Shown here: piece after piece, positions 51,808 to 60,634 of the stretch
Position numbering within the stretch: the first letter of the stretch is position 1
Layout of the letters: every line of letters begins with the position of its first letter
Source of the DNA: Mycosarcoma maydis
Lineage: Eukaryota; Basidiomycota; Ustilaginomycetes; Ustilaginales
Assembly: GCF_000328475.2 (NCBI RefSeq)
Contig: NC_026478.1
Coordinates: forward strand, 682,001-746,000
DNA: 64,000 bases
Direction: 5' to 3'
Program-made: the position numbers and the translations under genes
Notes under the pieces: model-generated
Seen by the model: the letters and a program-made list of their open reading frames with translations, nothing else
The model's database searches: none
What the model was told of the DNA's origin: nothing

Positions 51808-54800
51808 TCACTTTGCGGTGGACTTGACCTTCTTGTTGGGCGAAGGCTGCTTTGCACTCGTTTGGATCTCACCCGCCGAGTCGTCAGCAGCGCGCTTCTT
51901 GTCGCCAGCCTTGTTGGTGTTCTTCTTGCCATCTGGCCCACGCTGCGCATCCAAGTGAACCACCTTGATGAGCTGCTTCATCAAATCGTGAATCGAAGTG
52001 GATGCTTTGAATCTGTCGGAACCCTGCAACTTTTCTGCAGCCTCTTGCAACTTGTTCACCTTCCAAGCGCTCTTGACCTTGTCCGCCTCGGTCAGCCTCA
52101 AACTGATCCTGGCCATCTGCAACACAAACTTGATCGTGTCCTTGAGATGGTTCGAAGTGATACTCGCCGAATCGCAGGCATCATTGACGATGCGTACGAA
52201 CGCGTTGCTGATCTCGGGTACGAACGACAACACTTCGCTCGTCTTCTCGGTTCGTTGAACAATCTGCGTAAGCACAGCTTGTAGCATCGACATGACTTGC
52301 ACCTGTCGGAACGCTCGTGTTGCGCTACCTGGCCGAACATGGTCCAGTAGGTCTGAACGCAGCTCCCATCCAAGCAACGCGAATCGCCGAAAAGCATCGA
52401 TCAGAAATTCGTGTCGCAATCGAGACGATTTACGCAGCAAGTAGTCCAGCAGCGATTCGCGATAGATTGAGAGCAACTGACCATCGAGTGCTGATTTGAC
52501 GTTGTCAGGCTTGCTAGAAACGGCCACCTTGGTTAGGTACAGGTTGAGAGCTGAGCTGACGTTTGATACATCGTTGGACGAAGATTCACGTGCTTCCGTG
52601 TGCATTCGTTGCAGCAGGCTAATCACTTGGTCGGCTGAAAACTCGTCAGGGACCGTCTTAGCCTTGCTGATACGGCCAAGCATCAAAGTGCGAGCTTTGG
52701 TAGCAAGCTGCTCCGTGTCATCGTCGCGGTTCGTCCACAGCTCATACAGTGGAAGGATCAGATCGAGCATCAATCCGCTTTGTGGCTGTTTGCGTGCAAA
52801 GATCTCGACAAGCTCCAGCACCTTGAATCGCAGCGCGATCGCTTCCTGCTTGGCTTCCTTCTGACCGCGTGCCGCCGAGACGCGCTGACGGAACACTTCG
52901 GCAAGCTTGTCGTCGAGCAGCATCATCTCGTCGTCTCCCAAGTCGGAGAATTCGATGCTCGAATCCGAGCCGGCATTCGACTGTGCATCGTCTTCTTCGT
53001 CCTCACCGTTCTCGGCATCTTCGGCGGAATCGTCATCGTCATCGGAATCGGAATCAGCCATACCCGATTCGAGCAGAACAGCACGAACACGAGCACGAAG
53101 TTCTTCATCCACTTGTTCGTCCTCTTCGTCCTCGTCGTCTGGACCTGCGTCCGATTCGTCCTCATCGTCATCACTGGTAGCCGAAGTGTCGGAAGGCTGC
53201 GCCTCCTGCCTATCCTCTTGCAATGCAGATGCGTCGTCTTGATCCATTTCGTCGTCATCTTGGTCGTCTTGATTCTCAGCTACTTGGTCAGAGGTGCCGA
53301 GGTGCGAGAGCAGCAAATCGATGCTCTGCTTGGTCATATCTTTCGCAAATACCTCAAAGGCGTTGGAAGCCGAAGTGCGCAGGAAGGCCGATGAGAGCTC
53401 GAGGAAGCTAAGTAGGCAGTCGCAGAGCAACTCGATGCCGGTCACTTGGTCTTGCTCGTCATCGATAGCTTGTTTGCGCTTGCGAGACGAAGCCGCGGTC
53501 GCTGTGGAGAAGAGCTTGTCCGCACAGGCACTCAACGGTTCCACCAAGTCTGAAGCGCCGTCGGCCGCATCGGCCGATACGAGCAGCGACGAAAGAAGGA
53601 GCGACTGAAAAGCACGCGAGCGTTCCTTGACATCGGTGTCGGTGTTCTGCGCTTCGAGTTTGCGCATCTTGTCGAGACAACGCACACCGTCGGCGAGCTT
53701 AGCTGCGATCTGCTCGTCGTGATCGAAGATCGACTTGAAGCTCTGGTCTTTCTCGAGCTGAAGGAGGACGTTGTGCGCCTTGGCAAGCCACAGCTGACCA
53801 TCCTGTGCAACTCCGGGCGTCTTCTTACCGCCAGCAGCGGCGGTAGCGCCGGAGGAGGATGTTGTTTGCTTGGCCAGCTCGGAAACGCTCGAGAGGAAAC
53901 GAGAGCGAGTGAGCTGCTTGAGCGAGTCATCAAATGCAGGCGTAGGCAGACACTCGAGCAAGAAGCGCCTCTTGAGTGGCTTGTGCATGGTAAAGTAACC
54001 GTGCGCGGCGAGGAAAGTCAAGATGTCGACAATTAGCTGGTCATCTTTTGGTACAGTGGGCGTGCGTACAAGGAAGAGAAGCTGATCGAGCGCCCACTTT
54101 CGTCGATTGGTGATCTCTGTCAACTCATCCTCATCCTCGGTATGGTTGCCTTGACAGATAACGTCGCCGAGATGCTTTACGTACTCGCGCACACGATCAT
54201 TGTCGAGCGACGAGAGCACCTGTTCGACTGTCTTTGTCTTGGTGATCGAGTCAAAGTTCTGGTGGCCGTTCTTGCCGATGAGCTGCGTGACAAGCACAAA
54301 TCCAAGATGCGGTTGCTGCTTGACGACATCTTGGATCGTCTCGGTAGTTTTGACCGCAGCGCGGTGAAGCAGACGGTCTCGATTGCCAAGCTGGTTGATG
54401 AGCGTGCGCATCAAGTTCGGAGTGAACAGCATTGGCTTGTCCGTGTCATTGGCACGTGGCAAAGCACGCTGGAAGACCTGGAAGCCCCACGACTTGCGAT
54501 CGTGCGACGAAGAGGCGGCAAAGAGCGTCTCGTCGACTACAACACGGTAGAAATCGGGGAACGAAGCGATTTTCGCCTCTGCCGTAGCAGCAGGGTCGAA
54601 AAAGATGTCGAGGATGAGGTCCCAGACAAAGTGGATCTTGGCTTGCCAGCGAGAGCGTGCGCCGACGCGAGCGGCCGCCTCGTTTTCGGATGGGATGGCC
54701 TCCTTGAGCACGCGTGCAAGCGAGGCGAGGTTGGCGGTGGAGAGCGGATGCTCGTTGCGCATGCAAGGCAACGCTATGCTTTGGAAAAAGTCGGCACCGG

Positions 54801-55551
54801 CTCCGTGGCTGATCTGGAGCAGGACGGCAAGCTTCTCAGGACTCAACTCGCTGGTGGAAGAGATCTGTTGCGTCATCCAAGACTGTGCGACTTGCGCCCA
54901 GTCGATCTGAACATCGCAACGTTGGAGCTGAGCGACAGCATTGACCATGACCCAAGCACAGCTTTCTGCCATCCATGGTTTGTCCGAGGAAAGCGTAATG
55001 AGGATGCGCATGGACCTCTTGAAGTCGCCGAGCGTTGCTGTGGGTTGGAGGAGCAGGTCGGACTGGACGAGACTCATGACGCCAAAGAGCTTCGCAAACA
55101 TGAAGTCCTTTTGCTCCTGTCGGCTGGCTGCAAGTTGTGGATTGGAATACTTGAGGATGAGGACGAGAATCTCTTTGGCGGTGACGGCGTAGCTGATACG
55201 CGAGAGAAGCTCGGTGAGAACCACGGCGAATCCGAGACGCGAGCTCTCTCTTGGACTGGCGAGACCACGGAGCAATCGTCGAAGGGCATACATGAGATCG
55301 GCGACGGTGCGGTTGCCGAGAGCTTCCTCGACCGACTCGGCTTCTTTTTCGTCTACTGCCATGGCATCTCGATCATCTTCTTGATCGCTGGCTTTTGACG
55401 TTGAGGGAAGGTCGAGCGTAATCTTGGAGGAGGAGGCGAGCACGTCTTGTTGCGAAAGAAGCTCGTCGACGAGCTGGTTAGCGGAGGTCAGCCTTGCATC
55501 CTGGTTAGACGAAGCAATCTCCCAGAACAGCTGGAGGTTATTGCCGTTCAT
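51808..55551 (-). CDS. POL5: DNA polymerase phi-like nucleolar protein Pol5/MYBBP1A family
   Basis: 1247 residues. Despite the name, Pol5 is a nucleolar factor for rRNA synthesis and large-subunit assembly. Diagnostic N-terminal pattern: FWEIASSNQDARLTSANQLV then YALRRLLRGLASPRESSRLG and FAVVLTELL, the HEAT-like start of the family; further helical repeats include RDRLLHRAAVKTTETIQDVV and QLLFLVRTPTVP. An acidic region lies at about 765-890 (DDQDDDEMDQDDASALQEDR, DEDEEDEQVDEELRARVRAV) with the family block SDSSIEFSDLGDDEMMLLDD. The basic Lys-rich C-terminus (KKNTNKAGDKKRAADD, SPNKKVKSTAK) fits nucleolar targeting. Single exon; a 418-codon antisense ORF within it is a shadow. Confidence 0.93.
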   Translation of the reverse strand: MNGNNLQLFWEIASSNQDARLTSANQLVDELLSQQDVLASSSKITLDLPSTSKASDQEDDRDAMAVDEKEAESVEEALGNRTVADLMYALRRLLRGLASPRESSRLGFAVVLTELLSRISYAVTAKEILVLILKYSNPQLAASRQEQKDFMFAKLFGVMSLVQSDLLLQPTATLGDFKRSMRILITLSSDKPWMAESCAWVMVNAVAQLQRCDVQIDWAQVAQSWMTQQISSTSELSPEKLAVLLQISHGAGADFFQSIALPCMRNEHPLSTANLASLARVLKEAIPSENEAAARVGARSRWQAKIHFVWDLILDIFFDPAATAEAKIASFPDFYRVVVDETLFAASSSHDRKSWGFQVFQRALPRANDTDKPMLFTPNLMRTLINQLGNRDRLLHRAAVKTTETIQDVVKQQPHLGFVLVTQLIGKNGHQNFDSITKTKTVEQVLSSLDNDRVREYVKHLGDVICQGNHTEDEDELTEITNRRKWALDQLLFLVRTPTVPKDDQLIVDILTFLAAHGYFTMHKPLKRRFLLECLPTPAFDDSLKQLTRSRFLSSVSELAKQTTSSSGATAAAGGKKTPGVAQDGQLWLAKAHNVLLQLEKDQSFKSIFDHDEQIAAKLADGVRCLDKMRKLEAQNTDTDVKERSRAFQSLLLSSLLVSADAADGASDLVEPLSACADKLFSTATAASSRKRKQAIDDEQDQVTGIELLCDCLLSFLELSSAFLRTSASNAFEVFAKDMTKQSIDLLLSHLGTSDQVAENQDDQDDDEMDQDDASALQEDRQEAQPSDTSATSDDDEDESDAGPDDEDEEDEQVDEELRARVRAVLLESGMADSDSDDDDDSAEDAENGEDEEDDAQSNAGSDSSIEFSDLGDDEMMLLDDKLAEVFRQRVSAARGQKEAKQEAIALRFKVLELVEIFARKQPQSGLMLDLILPLYELWTNRDDDTEQLATKARTLMLGRISKAKTVPDEFSADQVISLLQRMHTEARESSSNDVSNVSSALNLYLTKVAVSSKPDNVKSALDGQLLSIYRESLLDYLLRKSSRLRHEFLIDAFRRFALLGWELRSDLLDHVRPGSATRAFRQVQVMSMLQAVLTQIVQRTEKTSEVLSFVPEISNAFVRIVNDACDSASITSNHLKDTIKFVLQMARISLRLTEADKVKSAWKVNKLQEAAEKLQGSDRFKASTSIHDLMKQLIKVVHLDAQRGPDGKKNTNKAGDKKRAADDSAGEIQTSAKQPSPNKKVKSTAK

Positions 55552-57924
55552 GGTGGTTGATGCCCGATTGTGGATCAGGAGGAAAGGTGAAAGGATGGGT
55601 ATGTTGCGTGAGAGCAGTGGCCCAACTCGGCTCGGTTCGGTTCTATTCGCTGCGTCGCAATCAGCACGGATCGATTGTCAGTCGGTGCTAGCGATTTGAC
55701 CTGAGCCCTCTTCAACGTATCACTTGTCGATCGTAAGAGAAACTTGGACTTGCAGGGCGATGTGGTGAGGCAGTCGTGAGTGTGAATGATGATGGCCTGC
55801 TCAACCTGTCATCAGAAGTCAGTCTTGTGCGAGTCAATATTCTGAATTGTGAATTGTGAATTGTGAATCGTGAATCACGAATGTCATTCACGACTTGCAC
55901 CCTGACTTGAAGTTTTTTCCTTTTCTTCTCGGTTTCTTTCCATATTCACGATTGTTTGTGTCTTTTTTTTTTTTTTCTTTTTTTTTTTTTGGTGCCGCTC
56001 AGCAAAAGTTTCCAAGCAAGTGTGTGTGGAGCAATGTTCGATCGGGATGCATGCCACAATCGGCTTTATGTTGATCGGTGATGGATTTTCTGACGCAAGG
56101 ATGTTGGCCGCTAGATCGTAACAATCTCGACAATTACGCATCACGAGTTACGAATCTCGAATTTCGAATTCACGATTCGTGATCGTGATTGCAGGAGGGC
56201 GAGACCTTGCTGGCGGGGTTTGCAGTGACTGACGCTGAACTTGAACTCGTTAGCTTGGATGTCAACACATCGTGATTGACCGCATTCGCGATTGAAGCGT
56301 AAAGCGCTTGCGTGCTTCAAGGATCTTGCTCTGCTTGCTTTCTTGCAGCGCACCATCACGTCGGAGCATGACCGTGTTCTGTAGCGGCTCGGTCTGCAGC
56401 TCAGCTTTGCCTCTCGCATGTTGACTTTGCCACAGTTGATCATGTATGGCTATGTTTGTGAGAGTCAATCTAGGTGTCTGGGCTGTTGATGCTGACAGCG
56501 TCCATGCACCACCTGCACTATCTCCGCCTGCATGTCACTTGGAGTCACACACAAGTTAGCAGAGCGTCGACAAGGTTTGTTCGTGGTTCTGACACACTGT
56601 AGGCTACTTGATGAGCGCAAGCAAGAGGAAACAAAGACTCTCTCGTGTTTGTTACCCCAGGGTCCACGCTAGAACAAGTCGAAGAATGATCTTTTGAATG
56701 TTTAATTTGGCTTGCAGGTGAGCCTTAAGCAGGCAAGCAGGAAGAGCTTTATTTTCTTGTTGTGTTGTGTCAAGCGGACAAAGGCGTGTAAGCACACCAT
56801 GAGCAGACCCACAAACAAGAGAGACAAACAAGAGCTGAGCGCCAACCGCGAAACGATCACGGATCTAAGGTAAGTTATTTGCATTCACGAGTCGTGGATT
56901 TGCTGCAACAGGTGCGCCCGAAGTGCCTTGCAGTGCATGCCACCATGTTGCGTGCGTGTCAAGTTAACTCAGACCGTTGGAAGCTCCGCGACTTTGTTCT
57001 TGACATGGACGCCTCTGGCGAAAAGCAAGATTTTTCCAGCAGTCACCGTGTATGCGGGTGCTGATAAGCAAGCAACTCACGACTGGACCATGTCGCTCGT
57101 TGCACTTTACGTGCTCGGGATTCAATTAGGATTCCCTTCGACAAGGGTCTTGAAAGGGAGTGATTGTGTTGCCGAGGTGGGTGAGAAGGGTGATCATCCA
57201 ACTCAGTCTGCAGACGATCGGCCCGAACCAAACATACAGGCAAACCGGACACGATTCTAGAGCGAATTCATGGTTGATATAGACCGAGCATTTGATCAAG
57301 GTGAGATGGAGTTCATTGTCGTTGCGCATGGAGGATAAAAGTGCAGACCATGGACGACTCGTATTGGTGTCTCGAGTATAGACTATTTTTCTCTGGTCGA
57401 GACACGAGAGCCAAGAGGAAAGTAAACACAGCTAAGTGTAGCGCCACTGCGCGAGAGAACTAGTCATGAGTCGTGAGTGTGTGTGGTGCACGCTGAGCCT
57501 TGACATGTGTTACTGCCTAAGCTTTAAGCGAGACCGAGCCATGACCTGTCAAACAGAATGACAATGGTCAATTCACGAGTGAGAAAAGAAGATTCGTGAA
57601 TATCGCGGGCGAACCGCTGCGAACTACAGTGACGAGTGTTCCCAAATCAATCACAAATTACGAATCACAATACACACAATTCGCGCATCTAGGGCGGTGA
57701 CCAGTGTCAATACTGAACTGGCGTGAAACGACACGCGAGAGGCCATTCGTTCGCTAAGATCCCAGACGGGAAGCAAATGTCAATAAGATGGTCATGGGCG
57801 GGCAAGTTGATATGCATGATGCGTATGCGTATGCGTGTGCATGTGCTTGAAAGCTTGAAGAAGTTTGATGGGATCATCTCGAATGTCGTGTGTTGGTCTA
57901 AGCTGAAACATTCATCAAGATTGA
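55552..57924. other. gene-poor spacer, left half
   Basis: Upstream of POL5 with no convincing gene. Heptamer clusters at 55845-55880 and 56150-56190, a T-tract (T15CT14-like) at about 55963-55992, and scattered single heptamers. Two overlapping plus ORFs (56879-57064 and 56928-57260) look weakly protein-like but have no shared start, splice logic or family. Confidence 0.45.
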
Positions 57925-58494
57925 TTACAACCAGCTCCGATCCGTTATTGTACCAGAATATCGATGGCTGGTGAAGTCAGGCCCTTCGTCTGCCCAATCT
58001 CGGAGTAGAGGGTGGATCGGGACAAATTGGTTATGCTTCATGTTCAAGCACGCAGGCATCGAGATTGGAAGGTGGTTGCTTGCGTGACGGACAAGCAGTC
58101 CAAGGTATATCCGCTCGGATCCGCTGCTAACGATAATGAGCTCAGTAGCACATAATAGCCAGGAATGGGCATGGGACAGCGCGGGATCAAGCTGTGTCTG
58201 TTTGTTCTGGACCCCGCCAAGAGGTGCAACGAGCAGCCGCTTGTGCGGTGTGGTGTGGCGCGCCTGCGCGCTTTGCAGCTGCAATAGAACATGGACGCTT
58301 GTGAACTCATCTGTCGACGTTGACACCAATTCACGCACACGTATGCCGACGATCGTGCTCGCTGTCGTCATAAACTTGTTCGTCTCTCGCCAAGGGTCCA
58401 AACGCCGAGGAAGCGAGGGTGGCAGATCGTTTCTGTCGATCGCTTCTATAGCACGAGGGGGGACAGGTGACGTTGATCCAGTTGCTGCTGCCAT
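57925..58494 (-). CDS. hypothetical protein (doubtful)
   Basis: 189 codons from ATG 58494 to a TAG-type stop at 57925. Not recognised. The N-terminal two thirds are protein-like: PRAIEAIDRNDLPPSLPRRL, ETNKFMTTASTIVGIRVREL, EFTSVHVLLQLQSAQARHTT and LDPALSHAHSWLLCATELII. The last ~40 residues look less so and could be read through an unspliced intron. An overlapping plus ORF (58136-58507) is less convincing. If real it is a small soluble protein in the middle of the POL5-cdc25 spacer; codon usage cannot be scored here. Confidence 0.35.
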   Translation of the reverse strand: MAAATGSTSPVPPRAIEAIDRNDLPPSLPRRLDPWRETNKFMTTASTIVGIRVRELVSTSTDEFTSVHVLLQLQSAQARHTTPHKRLLVAPLGGVQNKQTQLDPALSHAHSWLLCATELIIVSSGSERIYLGLLVRHASNHLPISMPACLNMKHNQFVPIHPLLRDWADEGPDFTSHRYSGTITDRSWL

Positions 58495-58570
58495 GCAATC
58501 CTGGTGACGTCGGATCTGGCCTTCTTGATCTCAGTCGTGAGTGATTGTTTGGAAATAGAGTCGAGATACG

Positions 58571-58623
58571 GGCTGGCAGGCTGGCAGGCTGGCAGGCTGG
58601 CAGGCTGGCAGGCTGGCAGGCTG
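58571..58623. repeat. CTGGCAGG 8-bp array, 6 units
   Basis: Six perfect CTGGCAGG copies at 58573-58620 plus a partial CTG. Period 8; unrelated in sequence to the TCGTGAA heptamers. Confidence 0.95.
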
Positions 58624-58858
58624 TGGTGCACTTCGATATTCACGATTGGCTCGATCTCGGTAGCGATCTGGCGGCTGAAATTCGTGAATTGTGCAAATCG
58701 CAAGAGATACTCACGACTGTCTCAGAAATTAGAGCGAATTGATTGACAAGAACGTGTTTGTGTTTGTGTTTGCTGCGAGGATCGCCTCCACCGTCATCGT
58801 GTGTATGCAGAGACGGGAAAGCGAATTGTGACTTGACGATTTCAGATTTCGTGTGCCA

Positions 58859-58902
58859 ATCGTGAATCGTGAATCGTGAATCGTGAATTGTGAATTGTGA
58901 AA
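58859..58902. repeat. TCGTGAA/TTGTGAA heptamer block
   Basis: Four TCGTGAA-type units followed by TTGTGAA units, repeating the same C-to-T type switch in the third-position base that separates the two blocks of the 25.9 kb array (ACGATTC versus ACAATTC on the other strand). Confidence 0.9.
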
Positions 58903-60634
58903 TTACGAAATTGGCACGCAAACATGAAAGCTGGCGAGCAAGACGCGCGTACTGCTCTCAGTCACTCACGACTTCGAACGGGCTCGGCTAGAGAGAGAGA
59001 AAAGTAGATGCTCAAATCAACATTCACTGTAAAAAACTGTTTTTTGTTTTTTTTTTTTTGTTTTTTGGCTCGCTTTCTTTTGCAGCATGCTAACTTTAAG
59101 CTCGTCCTTGCTTCGCTCCAAGTTCCATCAAGGCTCGGCTCTGCGATTGTTCTCAGTTGACAGTGACCAACCGTGATGGCTTGGGTAACTCTTGCAGCCT
59201 GTCTGTGTATGCTACCTTAAGAGAGAATGCACGGGTGTGTTGATGAACTCGGTATTATTTTTGTTTCGGTTTGATTTTGTTTTTGGCGCTTGTGCTAGGT
59301 TACGTTAGCCGGTGATGCTTTGCTGGCCCGTCGCTTGGCTGTGCCCCGCGTCGACGCGCCGGAGCTTGAAAGCAAGCCTGACTAGCTTTACATCGCTTTG
59401 CTGTGTGTTGGTCTCTCGTTTTCGTGTTACTTTGCTGGCTGTTGCAAGCTCAAGCTGGCTTCCCTTGCCCTTCTCCCGGAGCGCAACAATCACAGAGCTG
59501 AACGCGTTTCTGAGCTGGCAGCTTCCGGCTCGCTTGCCTTGTGTCACGTGGAGTAGCATCATGGTATAGATCGAGCTTGTCGGGCATCACTCATTCCTCT
59601 GGTTGATAGCAACCATCCCCAACTGGCATGGGCACGTTCGTGATCTGTATTCGAGGCAATAGACAGCGGCCGTTGATTGGGGTAAGGTCATGTCGAATTG
59701 TCGCTGATCAAGCTTATTTTTCCGGACGGTGGCTCAATCGTGAATTGGGCGCAAAAGCCCACAAGCGATATTAATAAAAGGCGACGGCGCTCTTCGACAA
59801 AGTCACATTCACAATTCACAACTCTTGATCGGTAGCAGAGGTAAAACAAAGAGACAGACAGACGTGAGAGCAGCTTTGTGGTTGCTGTTTGTTCAACCAA
59901 CGCGTGCTTGTTCGCGCTCTCGTGCATGGCTGCTGCATCACGGCTCATTTTGAGACGTCACACGAATCAAACTCACGAACGAAATTTAGCTGGTCAAGTT
60001 AGTTAGTCACGAGTGCTAGTTGCACACAGGCAACACAGCCTGAGACACCAACTCTACACGATTTCGTCTCCACTTTGCGGCTGCTTTCTCTCGTCATTCA
60101 CACACTCGTGACACACACTCTCTCTCTCTCTCTCTCTAGTCAGTCACACAATTTGACATTCGGAACTGTCCTGTTGTGCTGCTCTTCCTCGCCGCCATTC
60201 GATTCTCGGCCCCCATCTCCATTTGCATCCCTGTCTAAACGTCACTGTTGGTATCGAGTCGGCCCATTGTGACCTACATCGCCCATCTCATCCAACCGCC
60301 CTTCCTTCGGACTCACCCATCCGTCCGTCCTTCTTCTCCTTTAGCACTCTTTGCCATCCACTTTGATCCGGACACCATCGTCTCTCCTCACACCACCACC
60401 CCACACCCTGGCCAACCACATCTGGGCTCAACGATCCCTCAGCAGCATCATCTAGCTTCGTTGACGATCCTCCTTTTGCCCCTAGACTCTGCATTCCCAC
60501 CAACTGTGCACTTGCTGGCCATTCCTACATCTCTCTGATGCTATCCTAGTGTTTCGGCTCATTCTCTTCATCTCCTCCCAACAGAATAAGCCGTCGTACC
60601 CGTGTCGCTTACGTTGCCGTATCGCTTCATTATC

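Larger units (their letters stand above)
58495..60634. promoter_or_regulatory. cdc25 upstream spacer and probable long leader
   Basis: 2.1 kb ahead of cdc25. Includes the CTGGCAGG array, a heptamer block (58859-58902), a T-tract at 59041-59065 and, nearer the gene, (TC)n at 60119-60137. From about 60180 to 60634 plus is C/T-rich with few stops, as in long fungal 5' leaders. Plus ORF 59312-59569 and its minus counterpart have no family features. Confidence 0.5.

Noticed and set aside
54142..55398. 418-codon plus ORF
   Set aside because: Entirely antisense to POL5, whose family pattern is clear; the plus frame is a codon-bias shadow.
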